A DNA stretch of 64,000 nt, from positions 1-64,000 of the forward strand of contig JAFBIR010000004.1 of assembly GCA_021531385.1 (NCBI GenBank). The letters are read 5' to 3'. The DNA is from Parabacteroides distasonis. GTDB lineage: Bacteria > Bacteroidota > Bacteroidia > Bacteroidales > Tannerellaceae. The notes beneath the pieces are model-generated. The model worked only from the letters and a program-made list of their open reading frames with translations. It was not told the origin of the DNA and did not search any database. Shown piece after piece: positions 45,387 to 54,821 of the stretch (the first letter of the stretch is position 1; each line of letters starts with the position of its first letter). Made by a program: the position numbers and the translations under genes.

Positions 45387-46457
45387 ATGGAAATTGCAGC
45401 GTTAGTTTCTGGAGGAGTGGATAGCTCCGTAGTGGTACATCTATTGAAGGAGGCAGGGTATGACCCTACCATCTTTTACATCCGTATCGGTATGGAGGAT
45501 AAGGATGGCTATATTGATTGCCCAGCCGAGGAAGATATTGAGATTACCTCGTATATTGCTCGTAAATATGGTTGCCGATTTGAGATTGTCTCCCTGCATG
45601 AGGAGTATTGGGATCGAGTGGTAAGCTATACGATTGATTCCGTGAAACGAGGACTGACCCCTAATCCGGACATGATGTGTAACAAGTTCATCAAATTTGG
45701 CTGCTTCGAGGAGAAGTGGGGCAAGGATTTTGATAAGATTGCTACCGGTCATTATGCGACCACAACGGAGATTGATGGAAAGGTATGGCTCTCGACCGCC
45801 AAGGATCCGGTGAAAGACCAGACCGATTTCTTAGGACAGATTACCCGTTTACAAATTCAGAAGTTGATGTTCCCGATAGGTCATTTGATGAAGAGTGAGG
45901 TGCGTGCGATTGCGGAGGCGCAAAAACTGCCCAGTGCCAAGCGGAAAGATAGTCAAGGTATCTGTTTCTTGGGTAAAATCAATTACAATGAGTTTATCGA
46001 GCGTTATTTGGGAAAGCGAACCGGCAAGATCGTGGAGTTAGAGACAGGTAAGGTCGTGGGAAAACATAATGGATATTGGTTTCATACGATCGGACAACGA
46101 AAAGGCTTGGGCTTGAGTGGAGGTCCTTGGTTCGTGATTAAGAAAGACATTCGTCGCAATATCATCTATGTCTCCAACGGGTATGATCCGGAGACGCAAT
46201 ATGGAAAGGTGATCAATATGCAGGGATTTGATTTCATTACGGAAGATCCTTGGGGAGAGTTTACGGACGAGAAGGAGATTACCTTCAAGATTCGGCACAC
46301 ACCGGAGTTTACGCATGGCCGATTGCGTCGTATCGGTGATCTGTATCGGATAGAATCGGATGAGAAGATTCAGGGTATTGCCCCTGGTCAGTATGGCGTG
46401 GTATATGATCGGGATCACCACCTCTGCTATGGAAGTGGAATGATCATTGGGGAATGA
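45387..46457 (+). CDS. mnmA: tRNA-specific 2-thiouridylase
   Basis: This 356-residue enzyme thiolates U34 of tRNAs for Lys, Glu and Gln. The ATP-pyrophosphatase loop is SGGVDSSVV; the first catalytic cysteine lies in MMCNKFIKF and the second in GICFLG; the TPNPDM and GHYATT motifs fit MnmA. The sequence between the loop and the first cysteine ([11 protein letters not shown]) differs from the Proteobacterial type, as in Bacteroidota. It is convergent with prs. Confidence 0.95.
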   Translation: MEIAALVSGGVDSSVVVHLLKEAGYDPTIFYIRIGMEDKDGYIDCPAEEDIEITSYIARKYGCRFEIVSLHEEYWDRVVSYTIDSVKRGLTPNPDMMCNKFIKFGCFEEKWGKDFDKIATGHYATTTEIDGKVWLSTAKDPVKDQTDFLGQITRLQIQKLMFPIGHLMKSEVRAIAEAQKLPSAKRKDSQGICFLGKINYNEFIERYLGKRTGKIVELETGKVVGKHNGYWFHTIGQRKGLGLSGGPWFVIKKDIRRNIIYVSNGYDPETQYGKVINMQGFDFITEDPWGEFTDEKEITFKIRHTPEFTHGRLRRIGDLYRIESDEKIQGIAPGQYGVVYDRDHHLCYGSGMIIGE

Positions 46458-46460
46458 AAA

Positions 46461-46516
46461 ATTAGGAATGAGGATTGATATTACTATCAAATAACTCCTA
46501 ACACCTCATTCCTAAT
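46461..46516. other. Inverted repeat between convergent mnmA and prs
   Basis: ATTAGGAATGAGG (46461-46473) and CCTCATTCCTAAT (46504-46516) are exact 13-bp arms. A second copy of the right-hand motif (AATCCTCATT, 46514-46523) could pair with AATGAGGATT instead, giving two alternative folds. There is no T-run, but the position suggests a bidirectional transcription boundary. Confidence 0.5.
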
Positions 46517-46527
46517 CCTCATTAATC

Positions 46528-47469
46528 TTAGATTTTGTAGAGTGAACTGATGGATTCACCGCTGCATACGCGACGGATAGCCTCAGCGAACATTTCAGCG
46601 ATAGACAATACCTTCACCTTTGCACATTTCTTTGCATAAGGAATAGAATCAGTGAAAATCATCTCTGTTAAAGCGGATTGATCTACACGCGTAGAAGCCG
46701 GATCAGACATCACTGCGTGGCTGGCGATCGCACGGACAGACTTCGCACCATTCTCCATCATCAAGTTAGCTGCTTTCGTGATGGTTCCTGCTGTATCTAC
46801 CATATCATCCACCAAAAGCACATCCAAGCCTTTGACGTCACCAATGATACGCATCTCTGCGACCTCATTCGCACGCAAACGAGATTTGTGGCAGATGACC
46901 ATCGGTACACCTAAATATTTAGAATAGCTGCTTGCGCGCTTCGTACCACCTACGTCCGGAGTAGCGATGCATAAGTTGTCGAGAGGCAAAGCGGTCTTGA
47001 TGTACTCCAAGAAAACAGAAGAGGCATACAGGTGATCCACCGGCACGTTGAAGAAGCCCTGAATCTGGTCCGCATGCAGATCCATTGTGATCAAGCGGTT
47101 GATGCCCGCTGTGCTCAACATATCGGCGATCAACTTCGCACCGATAGAGACGCGCGGTTTGTCTTTTCTGTCTTGACGTGCCCAACCGAAGTAGGGGATA
47201 ACCGCGATGATTGAATGTGCGGATGCACGTTTAGCGGCGTCAATCATCAACAGCAACTCCATCAGATTGTCAGAGTTGGGGAAGGTCGATTGCACCAAGA
47301 AGACATCTTTGCCACGAATGGACTCCTCGTAAGAAACGGAGAACTCACCATCAGCAAAGTGCTGGATATTCATTTGTCCCAGAGGACAACCTAAACTTTT
47401 GCAAATTTTCTCTGCAAGGTAACGGGAGTTGGTTCCCGAGAACACCAAGAATGGAGTTTGTGCGCTCAT
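46528..47469 (-). CDS. prs: Ribose-phosphate pyrophosphokinase
   Basis: The 313-residue enzyme makes PRPP from ribose 5-phosphate and ATP. The pyrophosphate-loop region DLHADQIQGFF and the PRPP-binding motif DVLLVDDMVDTAGTITKAA are present, and length is normal. Its leader starts downstream of the candidate small RNA at 47551-47628. A TAATTTCG box at 47508-47515 could be its -7 element. Confidence 0.96.
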   Translation of the reverse strand: MSAQTPFLVFSGTNSRYLAEKICKSLGCPLGQMNIQHFADGEFSVSYEESIRGKDVFLVQSTFPNSDNLMELLLMIDAAKRASAHSIIAVIPYFGWARQDRKDKPRVSIGAKLIADMLSTAGINRLITMDLHADQIQGFFNVPVDHLYASSVFLEYIKTALPLDNLCIATPDVGGTKRASSYSKYLGVPMVICHKSRLRANEVAEMRIIGDVKGLDVLLVDDMVDTAGTITKAANLMMENGAKSVRAIASHAVMSDPASTRVDQSALTEMIFTDSIPYAKKCAKVKVLSIAEMFAEAIRRVCSGESISSLYKI

Positions 47470-47550
47470 TTTTGTACTTTATAAATGAATAGATTTGAAT
47501 CGTGCCGCGAAATTACAAAACTTATTTACATTCGCCTGCTTATTATACAG

Positions 47551-47584
47551 AAAAAAGCCCCGAGCCGCACGGCCAGGAGCTTTT
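47551..47584 (-). terminator. Terminator of the candidate small RNA
   Basis: On the minus strand AAAAGC/GCTTTT, CC/GG and GCCG/CGGC form one broken stem with small internal loops, ending in TTTTTT. Confidence 0.7.
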
Positions 47585-47628
47585 CTATAGGCTGTGAAGC
47601 GGGTCCCTGTTAGGGGAACATCTCCATC
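47551..47628 (-). ncRNA. Candidate small RNA (about 78 nt) upstream of prs
   Basis: The sequence lies between a consensus promoter (47633-47663) and a strong hairpin terminator. It contains no sensible open frame. Within it TCCC and GGGA flank a short loop (47609-47625 region), suggesting a 5' hairpin followed by a single-stranded stretch. It could instead be a prs leader with an attenuator, because transcription heads toward prs. I cannot assign an Rfam family from sequence alone. Confidence 0.55.
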
Positions 47629-47632
47629 AGCG

Positions 47633-47663
47633 TAAAGATAGAGTGGATTAATTTTGCTGCAAA
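47633..47663 (-). promoter_or_regulatory. Promoter of the candidate small RNA
   Basis: On the minus strand TTTG, a 19-bp spacer, then TATCTTTA: near-consensus (final G replaced by A). Confidence 0.65.
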
Positions 47664-47735
47664 CAAACAACAGAATTAGGATACATGCAAATTTAAGGTT
47701 CCGAAGGGTGCTTTTGAGGAGATAAATCGAAATAG

Positions 47736-47770
47736 AGGGGCGAAATTTGCTATTTAGGGGTGAAAATAGC
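47736..47770 (+). promoter_or_regulatory. Direct repeats before the LytTR gene (possible autoregulatory sites)
   Basis: AGGGGCGAAATTTGC at 47736 and AGGGGTGAAAATAGC at 47756 are imperfect direct repeats 20 bp apart. They lie just upstream of the -7 box. LytTR-domain proteins usually bind pairs of short direct repeats about two helical turns apart, so self-regulation is plausible. Confidence 0.4.
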
Positions 47771-47781
47771 AATAGAATGCT

Positions 47782-47789
47782 TACATTTG
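47782..47789 (+). promoter_or_regulatory. -7 box of the LytTR gene
   Basis: TACATTTG, a perfect TAnnTTTG match, 32 bp before the start codon. The -33 position has GTG rather than TTG, as expected for an activator-dependent promoter. Confidence 0.5.
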
Positions 47790-47821
47790 TGGCCGAATTG
47801 AGCATTAAATAGAGATTAGGC

Positions 47822-48670
47822 ATGGGCATGTGGGATAAAAATATACCAACATACATCTACGATAAGCAGCATATCGTGCAGCTGATTTTGTGGACTGCTT
47901 TTTTTGCGTTGGTCTTCATCAATATCTATAAGCCCTTCAGCTCTTCCTCATGGTATAATGTTTCAGAGTTTAAGTTTTTCGTATTCTCCAGCTTGATTAT
48001 CTTGACGGGTGTCTTGGTTGTGGTCTTGAGTCGTATTGTCATGTTTCACTGGGGAAAACAACATACCATCTCTGTGGGGAGTTATTCGATATGGATCCTA
48101 TTGGAGATATTCTTTATGTCTCTCTTTTACACGATTTACACCTTGGTGCTCAATCCGGAGAGGGACTATATGGATGTGTTTGAGAGTTCTACCATCAATA
48201 CCAGCTTAGTACTCCTGTTGCCCTATTCGGTGTTACATTTCTATTTTTCCTATAAAGATAAGGAGCGCAGGCTGCAATTGTTAGAGGAGCATCAAGCGGA
48301 GACTGTGGCTCGACAAAGTGTGTTCTCGTTTTATGATGAGAAACAGGAGCTTCGTCTATCCGTAAAGCGAAGCGAGTTGCTGTATGTGGAGTCGGCTGAT
48401 AATTATGTCTGTATCTGGTATTTGAGTAAAGGACAATTAACCAAGTTTCTGCTGCGTAACTCTTTGAAGGCGATGGAGGAGAACTTTGCGGATACCAATG
48501 TGTTGCGTTGCCATCGCTCCTACATGGTCAATTTTGATCAAGTGAAGGTGATTCGTCGGGAGAAGGAGGGTATTTTCCTTGAGCTGGGGATCGAGCGTGT
48601 GCCCGACATCCCCATCTCAAAGACTTATAGTGAGAAGGTGATGCGTTGGTTTCAGACCTATTCTGCCTAA
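47822..48670 (+). CDS. Membrane-bound LytTR-domain transcription regulator
   Basis: The 282-residue protein has four predicted helices (about 18-40, 50-75, 85-108 and 118-140), then a short linker and a C-terminal LytTR DNA-binding domain (about 170-278) with LLYVESADNYVCIWY, LKAMEENF and the recognition segment LRCHRSYMVNF. Membrane-LytTR fusions are common in Bacteroidota and act without a separate kinase, probably sensing a membrane or envelope signal. Either ATG (codon 1 or codon 3) is possible. It is convergent with rnr, with only 16 bp between stops. Confidence 0.88.
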   Translation: MGMWDKNIPTYIYDKQHIVQLILWTAFFALVFINIYKPFSSSSWYNVSEFKFFVFSSLIILTGVLVVVLSRIVMFHWGKQHTISVGSYSIWILLEIFFMSLFYTIYTLVLNPERDYMDVFESSTINTSLVLLLPYSVLHFYFSYKDKERRLQLLEEHQAETVARQSVFSFYDEKQELRLSVKRSELLYVESADNYVCIWYLSKGQLTKFLLRNSLKAMEENFADTNVLRCHRSYMVNFDQVKVIRREKEGIFLELGIERVPDIPISKTYSEKVMRWFQTYSA

Positions 48671-48686
48671 CCTGCTGTCTTTTTGC

Positions 48687-50858
48687 TTATTCCACCAATT
48701 GATAATCGAGTTGCTTGCGATCCAAGTTGGCCTGTGCCACCTTGATGGAGATCGGGTCACCTAAGCGATATTGCCTTTTCTTGCGCCGGCCGATTAGGCA
48801 ATAGTTCTTTTCGTCGAACTCGTAATAATCATCGTCCAAATCTCGAATGGGTACCAAGCCCTCGCACTTGTTTTCGTTCAGCTCTACATAAAGACCCCAT
48901 TCAGTCACGCCAGAGATCACGCCATCGAATACCTGACCCAATTTGTCTTGCATGAACTCTACTTGTTTATACTTGATCGAGGCACGTTCCGCATTGGCGG
49001 CCACCTGCTCCATGCTGGAGCAATGATCACACATTGCCTCATATTTCTTCTGGGTCACCGTGCGTCCTCCTGCTAAGTAGTGTTCTAACAATCGGTGCAC
49101 CATCATATCAGGGTAACGACGAATCGGCGAAGTGAAATGGGTATAGTAGTCGAACGCCAATCCATAATGGCCGATGTTCTCCGTGGAGTAGCGAGCTTTT
49201 TGCATGGAGCGGATCGCTACGGTCTCAATCAGGTTCTCCTCCGGGCGACCTTGCACCTTGTCTAATAAATTATTGATGCCTTTGGATACCTCCGTTTTGC
49301 TACCCGTTGTCTTGACCTTATAGCCAAAGCGTCGGATGAATTGGGCGAAGTTCTCCATCTTATCCGGATCGGGCAACTCATGAATACGGTAAACAAAAGT
49401 TTTGGGTTTCTTCCCTTTCGGTGGACGTCCCACAAACTCTGCCACTGTACGATTGGCCAAGAGCATGAATTCCTCAACCAGTTTATTCGCCTCTTTGGCA
49501 ACCTTGAAATAGACACTGAGCGGTTTCCCCTGCTCATCGATCTCAAATTTCACCTCATACCGATCGAAGTTGATTGCACCCTGCTTGAAACGTCGTTCCC
49601 GTAACTGTTGAGCCAATCCGTTCAAGGCCAGCAGTTCCTCTTTGTAGTCACCTTCGCCTGTCTCAATCACCTGTTGTGCCTCCTCATAGGTGAAACGGCG
49701 GTCACTCTTGATGATCGTCCGGGCGATATGTGATTTCACCACCTCCGCATGACTGTTCAGCTCAAAGATGGCGGAGAAACAGAGTTTCTCCTCGTTTGGG
49801 CGCAAGGAGCAGAGTTGGTTGCATAGACGTTCTGGCAACATTGGGATGGTTCGATCCACCAAATAAACAGAGGTTGCACGGCTGAAGGCCTCGCGGTCAA
49901 TCAAGCTCTCCGTCTTGACATAGTGCGTCACGTCGGCGATATGTACGCCCACCTCCCAATGGCCATTCTCCAACAAGCGAGCCGACAATGCATCATCAAA
50001 GTCTTTGGCATCTTTCGGGTCGATCGTAAAGGTGGTTACCCCTCTGAAATCCTCTCGCTTGGCGATCTCCTCCTTGGATATTTGGTCGGAGATCTTCTCG
50101 GCTGCTTTCTCTACCGCTTGCGGATATTTGTAGGGCAATCCGAACTCTGCCAAGATGGCGTGCATCTCCGCATTGTTCTGTCCGGCAGTACCCAGGATGT
50201 CAATCACTTCACCCATTGGATTCTTCGCCTCTTCAGGCCATTCTATGATGCGCACCACCGCTTTGTCGCCATCTTTGCCCCCTTTCAACTTATCTTTAGG
50301 GATGAATATATCGTTGGCCAAGGTCTTGTTCTCGGTAACTAAAAACGCAAAACCTTTCATCACCTGCAGCTTACCGACAAACAGACGTTCCTTGCTCTCG
50401 ATGATCTCGACCACCTCGCCCTCAGGCTCAGCCCCTTTTCGTTTGGCGAAGAGTTGCACCTTCACTTTATCGCCATCCATAGCATGGCCGGAATTACGTT
50501 CGGCGATGAATATGGGTGAACCTCCATCTTCGGGGGTGAATGAGTTTTTGCCGTTGCTTCGGCGAGAGAAGGTGCCAATGGCAATTGTACCTAAGTTGTT
50601 AAAGCGATACCGTCCGCGATCCACCTCACTGATGATGTCCTCAGCGGCTAAATCGTAGAGAATATCCACGACCTGCAATTTTTGCACCTCGTTAGAGGCA
50701 CCTATGACTTTGCTGATTTGTTTATAGTTGAACGGTTCTTTGGGGGCAGCTTGGAAAACGGAAAGGATAGCTTGAATCATCTCTCCCTTTTTCAGGCGTT
50801 TGCCTCCTCCAGCTTTCTGCTTGTTTTTCTCTCCTTTGGTTGATTTATGCTTTGCCAT
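48687..50858 (-). CDS. rnr: Ribonuclease R
   Basis: This 723-residue 3'-5' exoribonuclease of the RNB/RNase II family degrades structured RNA. It has N-terminal winged-helix and cold-shock domains, a catalytic RNB block containing TIDPKDAKDFDDALSA (metal-binding aspartates), and a C-terminal S1 domain (FDGVISGVTEWGLYVEL). The first 25 residues are lysine-rich. The start is ATG at 50858; a TATCTTTG box lies 45 bp upstream on the minus strand. Confidence 0.95.
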   Translation of the reverse strand: MAKHKSTKGEKNKQKAGGGKRLKKGEMIQAILSVFQAAPKEPFNYKQISKVIGASNEVQKLQVVDILYDLAAEDIISEVDRGRYRFNNLGTIAIGTFSRRSNGKNSFTPEDGGSPIFIAERNSGHAMDGDKVKVQLFAKRKGAEPEGEVVEIIESKERLFVGKLQVMKGFAFLVTENKTLANDIFIPKDKLKGGKDGDKAVVRIIEWPEEAKNPMGEVIDILGTAGQNNAEMHAILAEFGLPYKYPQAVEKAAEKISDQISKEEIAKREDFRGVTTFTIDPKDAKDFDDALSARLLENGHWEVGVHIADVTHYVKTESLIDREAFSRATSVYLVDRTIPMLPERLCNQLCSLRPNEEKLCFSAIFELNSHAEVVKSHIARTIIKSDRRFTYEEAQQVIETGEGDYKEELLALNGLAQQLRERRFKQGAINFDRYEVKFEIDEQGKPLSVYFKVAKEANKLVEEFMLLANRTVAEFVGRPPKGKKPKTFVYRIHELPDPDKMENFAQFIRRFGYKVKTTGSKTEVSKGINNLLDKVQGRPEENLIETVAIRSMQKARYSTENIGHYGLAFDYYTHFTSPIRRYPDMMVHRLLEHYLAGGRTVTQKKYEAMCDHCSSMEQVAANAERASIKYKQVEFMQDKLGQVFDGVISGVTEWGLYVELNENKCEGLVPIRDLDDDYYEFDEKNYCLIGRRKKRQYRLGDPISIKVAQANLDRKQLDYQLVE

Positions 50859-50902
50859 AATCTAATACGTATTAATGAAAGGCTTTCTGACCTCTCAACA
50901 GA

Positions 50903-50910
50903 CAAAGATA
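50903..50910 (-). promoter_or_regulatory. -7 box of rnr
   Basis: Minus-strand TATCTTTG, a perfect match. The -33 element is not evident. The palindrome TAATACGTATTA (50863-50874) lies between it and the start codon. Confidence 0.5.
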
Positions 50911-50937
50911 TATATTTGTTTGATACGGTTACCTGAA

Positions 50938-51238
50938 AAAAAAGTTTTTGGCCCGAATCTACAGCTACGACAGGACTTAAAAAAGATTTTAGCCCGAATC
51001 TGCAGCTTCGACGGGGCTTAAAAAAGATTTTAGCCCAAATCTGCAGCTTCGACGGGGCTTAAAAAAGATTTTAGCCCAAATCGAAAGCTTCGACAGGGCT
51101 TAAAAAAGATTTTAGCCCAAATCGAAAGCTTCGACAGGGCTTAAAAAAGATTTTAGCTCGAATCGAAAGCTTCGACGGGGCTTAAAAAAGATTTTAGCTC
51201 GAATCGAAAGCTTCGACGGGGCTTAAAAAAGTTTTTAG
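50938..51238. repeat. Tandem array, 41-bp unit, about 7 copies, each forming a terminator-like hairpin
   Basis: The same base of the unit recurs at 50944, 50985, 51026, 51067, 51108, 51149, 51190 and 51231, always 41 bp apart. Each unit holds TTTTAGCCC and GGGCTTAAAAA as outer arms. In the right-hand copies the inside pairs again (TCGAA-AGC-TTCGA). Left copies carry CTGCAGC instead, so two unit types exist. Each unit looks like an intrinsic terminator readable in both directions. The array fills the divergent space between rnr and the GNAT-like gene. Confidence 0.88.
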
Positions 51239-51314
51239 GGCCTTTCGCGTATGAATCCAAGTCATAAAACGAGCTTTATCCTTGCGTCAGAGGCAGAAGT
51301 TGAAAAGGAATGTT

Positions 51315-51322
51315 TATCTTTG
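51315..51322 (+). promoter_or_regulatory. -7 box of the GNAT-like gene and possibly the parE operon
   Basis: TATCTTTG, a perfect match, 21 bp before the start codon at 51344. It lies outside the tandem hairpin array, so the transcript would escape it. No clear -33 element. Confidence 0.5.
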
Positions 51323-51343
51323 CTCCTCAAAAAACAAAGGACA

Positions 51344-52471
51344 ATGAGCGTAGAAATAAAAGAAGTTACCTCCAAAAAGGAATTGAGAAAATTTGTAAAG
51401 TTCAATATCGACCTCTATGCAGGTAACCCCTATCATGTGCCTGGGTTGATCGATGAGGAGATGATGACATTGGATCCAAAGAAAAATCCGGCGTTTGAGG
51501 TCTGCGATTCGGTCTGCTATTTGGCTTATAAGGATGGAAAGGTGGCGGGACGTATCGCTGGCATCGTGAATCGCCCGAGCAATGAGATCTGGCAACAACA
51601 GCGTGCACGCTTTGGTTTTGTTGATTTTGTGGACGATGATGAGGTGGTGGATGCCCTGTTTGGAGCGGTTGAGCAATGGGCTCGAGCGAAAGGACTGAAG
51701 GAGTTGGTTGGTCCCATGGGCTTCACAGATATGGATCACGAGGGTATGCTGATTGAGGGTTTTGATCAATTGGGGACTATGGCGACGATCTATAACTATC
51801 CTTATTATCCGAAGCAACTGGAGCGTATGGGGTATGTCAAAGACAAGGATTGGCATGAGTTTAAGATCTATGTGCCCGATGGCGTGCCTGAGAAGCATCT
51901 GCGTATCGGCGAGATCGTGAAGAAGAAGTATGGTTTGAAGGTCATGAAATTCAAGTCTGCCAAAGAGATTATGCCTTATGCGCATCCTCTGTTTAACACT
52001 TTGAATGCGGCTTATGCTCCCTTGTATGGTTTTGCTCCGTTGACTGATAAGCAAATCGATTACTATATCAATATGTATATCCCGATGTTGCGCTTTGATT
52101 TAGTGACTTTGATCGTGCGCGAGTCGGATGATGCGGTAGTAGGCTTTGGTATTTCTTTGCCCAGCTTATCCAAGGCAATGCAGAAGGCGAATGGTCGATT
52201 GTTACCTTTCGGCTGGTTCCATTTGTTGAAAGCGCTGAAGAGCAAACCGAAAATCGTCGATCTTTATTTGACGGGTGTCTTGCCGGAGTATCAAAGCAAG
52301 GGCGTCAATGCCTTGCTGTTTAATGACTTGATCCCTGTTTATCGCAGTTTAGGTGCGGTATATGCTGAGAGCAATCCGGAATTGGAGACCAACAATGCGG
52401 TTCAAGCGCAGTGGGATTATTTCAAGCGGGAGCACCATAAGACCAGAAGAGCGTTCATTAAAACATTGTAA
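51344..52471 (+). CDS. GNAT-fold acetyltransferase-like protein
   Basis: The 375-residue protein has an N-terminal half resembling a GNAT fold (VCYLAYKDGKVAGRIAGIVNRPSNE) and a second GNAT-like half (VDLYLTGVLPEYQSKGVNALLFNDLIP). The motif for acetyl-CoA binding (Q/RxxGxG/A) is loosely present as YQSKGVNALL. The substrate is unknown. The ATG at 51344 is used because the longer frame from 51251 crosses the promoter. The next gene, parE, begins 6 bp after its stop, so they are likely co-transcribed. Confidence 0.75.
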   Translation: MSVEIKEVTSKKELRKFVKFNIDLYAGNPYHVPGLIDEEMMTLDPKKNPAFEVCDSVCYLAYKDGKVAGRIAGIVNRPSNEIWQQQRARFGFVDFVDDDEVVDALFGAVEQWARAKGLKELVGPMGFTDMDHEGMLIEGFDQLGTMATIYNYPYYPKQLERMGYVKDKDWHEFKIYVPDGVPEKHLRIGEIVKKKYGLKVMKFKSAKEIMPYAHPLFNTLNAAYAPLYGFAPLTDKQIDYYINMYIPMLRFDLVTLIVRESDDAVVGFGISLPSLSKAMQKANGRLLPFGWFHLLKALKSKPKIVDLYLTGVLPEYQSKGVNALLFNDLIPVYRSLGAVYAESNPELETNNAVQAQWDYFKREHHKTRRAFIKTL

Positions 52472-52477
52472 ATAGAT

Positions 52478-54343
52478 ATGGAAGAGCAACACACCACGAT
52501 ACTTCCATCGGCTGATTACAACGATGAAGATATCAAGACATTAGATTGGATGGAGCATATCCGTCGTCGTCCGGGTATGTACATCGGTAAGTTGGGCGAC
52601 GGTAGTTATGCCGATGATGGCATTTATGTGTTGCTGAAAGAGGTGCTGGACAATTCTATCGATGAGTATATGATGGGATTTGGTAAAACCATCGAGGTGA
52701 CTATTGAGGAAGGAACGGTGGCCGTGCGAGACTATGGCCGTGGTGTTCCTTTAGGCAAGGTGGTGGATGTCTCCAGTAAGATGAATACCGGTGCGAAGTA
52801 CGATAGCAAGGCCTTTAAGAAGTCTGTGGGTTTGAATGGTGTGGGAATCAAGGCGGTCAATGCGTTGAGCAGCTATTTCCTGATAACCAGTTATCGGGAT
52901 GGTGAATGCAAGCGAGTGGAATATAGCAAGGCAGTAATCACCGAAGAGGCAGAGATTCAACCTACGGAAGAGGCAAACGGTACTCAGGTCTTTTTTATTC
53001 CTGACAAGGAGATTTTCAAAGACTATGCCTATAAAGAGGAGTATGTGGAGGCGTTGCTGAAGAATTACGTTTTCCTCAATTCGGGCTTGACCCTATTATA
53101 TAATGGTAGAAAGTTCTATTCCCGCAACGGATTGGTGGATCTGTTGAATGAGAATATGACGACCGATCCCCTTTATCCGATCATCCATCTGAAGGGGGAT
53201 GATATTGAGGTGGTCATTACCCATAGTAATCAATATGGCGAGGAGTATTACTCATTTGTGAACGGACAGCACACCACTCAGGGAGGTACCCATTTGTCGG
53301 CTTTTAAAGAGTCTGTGGGGCGAGTGATTAAGGAATACTACAACAAGAACTTCGAGTATTCGGACATTCGCTCTGGAATTGTGGCTGCCATCAGTATCAA
53401 GGTGGAGGAACCCGTCTTTGAGAGTCAAACCAAGACGAAGTTAGGTTCGAAGGATATGGGACCGGAGGGACCTACGGTAGCGAAATTTATCGGTGATTTC
53501 ATTAAGAATGATCTGGATAATTATTTGCATAAACATCTGGAAATCTCGGATGCTTTGCTGAAGAAGATCTTAGAGTCAGAAAAGGAACGCAAGGCGATTG
53601 CGGGGGTGACTAAGTTGGCTCGCGAGCGAGCTAAGAAGGCAAATCTGCACAACCGGAAGTTGCGCGATTGCCGTATCCACCTCAACGATCCGAAAGGGGA
53701 TCTGTTGGAGGAGAGCAGCATTTTCATCACGGAGGGTGATTCAGCGAGTGGTTCTATCACGAAGAGTCGCAACCCTAATTATCAAGCGGTATTCAGCTTG
53801 CGAGGCAAGCCGTTGAACAGCTATGGGTTGACCAAGAAAATCGTGTATGAGAATGAAGAGTTTAACCTGTTGCAGGCCGCTTTGAATATCGAGGATGGAT
53901 TGGATGGCTTGCGGTATAACAAGGTGATTATCGCAACTGATGCTGATGTGGATGGAATGCATATCCGATTGCTCTTGATTACCTTCTTTTTGCAGTTCTT
54001 CCCCGATTTGATTAAACGGAACCATGTCTATATCTTGCAAACGCCACTTTTCCGTGTGCGTAATCGGCAGCAGACGTGGTACTGCTATTCCGAGGAGGAA
54101 CGTTTGGCGGCTATAGAGGCAGCGGGTAAAAATCCGGAAATCACTCGATTCAAAGGTTTAGGTGAGATCTCACCGGATGAGTTCAAACATTTTATCGGAA
54201 AGGATATGCGTTTAGATCCCGTCACAATGAAGAAGGAGGATTTGGTGAAGGATATGCTGGAGTTTTACATGGGTAAGAACACCATGGAACGACAGAATTT
54301 TATTATTGAAAACTTAGTGGTGGAAGAAGATGTGGTTAACTGA
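52478..54343 (+). CDS. parE: DNA topoisomerase IV subunit B
   Basis: A 621-residue type IIA topoisomerase ATPase subunit that relaxes and unlinks DNA with ParC. The GHKL ATP site shows [10 protein letters not shown] and [10 protein letters not shown]; the Toprim domain shows TEGDSASGS and [13 protein letters not shown]. The Ser at TEGDSAS (gyrase usually has Gly) and the length favour ParE over GyrB. It overlaps the start of coaD by 14 bp. Confidence 0.9.
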   Translation: MEEQHTTILPSADYNDEDIKTLDWMEHIRRRPGMYIGKLGDGSYADDGIYVLLKEVLDNSIDEYMMGFGKTIEVTIEEGTVAVRDYGRGVPLGKVVDVSSKMNTGAKYDSKAFKKSVGLNGVGIKAVNALSSYFLITSYRDGECKRVEYSKAVITEEAEIQPTEEANGTQVFFIPDKEIFKDYAYKEEYVEALLKNYVFLNSGLTLLYNGRKFYSRNGLVDLLNENMTTDPLYPIIHLKGDDIEVVITHSNQYGEEYYSFVNGQHTTQGGTHLSAFKESVGRVIKEYYNKNFEYSDIRSGIVAAISIKVEEPVFESQTKTKLGSKDMGPEGPTVAKFIGDFIKNDLDNYLHKHLEISDALLKKILESEKERKAIAGVTKLARERAKKANLHNRKLRDCRIHLNDPKGDLLEESSIFITEGDSASGSITKSRNPNYQAVFSLRGKPLNSYGLTKKIVYENEEFNLLQAALNIEDGLDGLRYNKVIIATDADVDGMHIRLLLITFFLQFFPDLIKRNHVYILQTPLFRVRNRQQTWYCYSEEERLAAIEAAGKNPEITRFKGLGEISPDEFKHFIGKDMRLDPVTMKKEDLVKDMLEFYMGKNTMERQNFIIENLVVEEDVVN

Positions 54344-54788
54344 GCAACGACGTATCGCCCTTTTCCCAGGCACGTTTGACCCCTTTACTTTGGGGCACCA
54401 ATCCTTGGTGAGCCGGGTCTTGACTTGTGCGGATGCGGTGGTGATTGCGATTGGTATCAATGAGAAAAAGCAGACCTATTATACATTAGAGCAACGGGTG
54501 GAGGCGATTTGTAATCTGTATGCGGATGAGCCCAGAGTCAAGGTGATTACCTATTCAGGTTTGACTGTAGATGTAGCACAACAGGAGGGGGCCTGCTTCA
54601 TCTTGCGTGGAGTACGATCAGTGATTGATTTTGAGTATGAGAAGGCGATTGCTGATGTCAATCGGCAGTTGACAGGGATAGAAACCCTTTTGCTTTTTAC
54701 GGAGCCGGCTTATGCCCACATCAGTTCAAGTGTGGTGCGCGAGTTGCTCCATTTCGGGAAAGACGTTTCCGCCTTTCTCCCTAAATAA
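54330..54788 (+). CDS. coaD: Phosphopantetheine adenylyltransferase
   Basis: The 152-residue enzyme performs the penultimate step of coenzyme A synthesis. The nucleotidyltransferase motif is [10 protein letters not shown] and the second motif [10 protein letters not shown] is near the C-terminus. [12 protein letters not shown] is typical. The start codon lies inside the end of parE, so translation is coupled. The next gene starts 33 bp after its stop. Confidence 0.95.
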   Translation: MWLTEQRRIALFPGTFDPFTLGHQSLVSRVLTCADAVVIAIGINEKKQTYYTLEQRVEAICNLYADEPRVKVITYSGLTVDVAQQEGACFILRGVRSVIDFEYEKAIADVNRQLTGIETLLLFTEPAYAHISSSVVRELLHFGKDVSAFLPK

Positions 54789-54821
54789 ACGCAGTTGTAT
54801 AGATATAGTAGCAGAAAAGTG

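Noticed and set aside
47479-47856. 125-residue leftward frame before prs
   Set aside because: It spans the candidate small RNA, its terminator and promoter, and the start of the LytTR gene.
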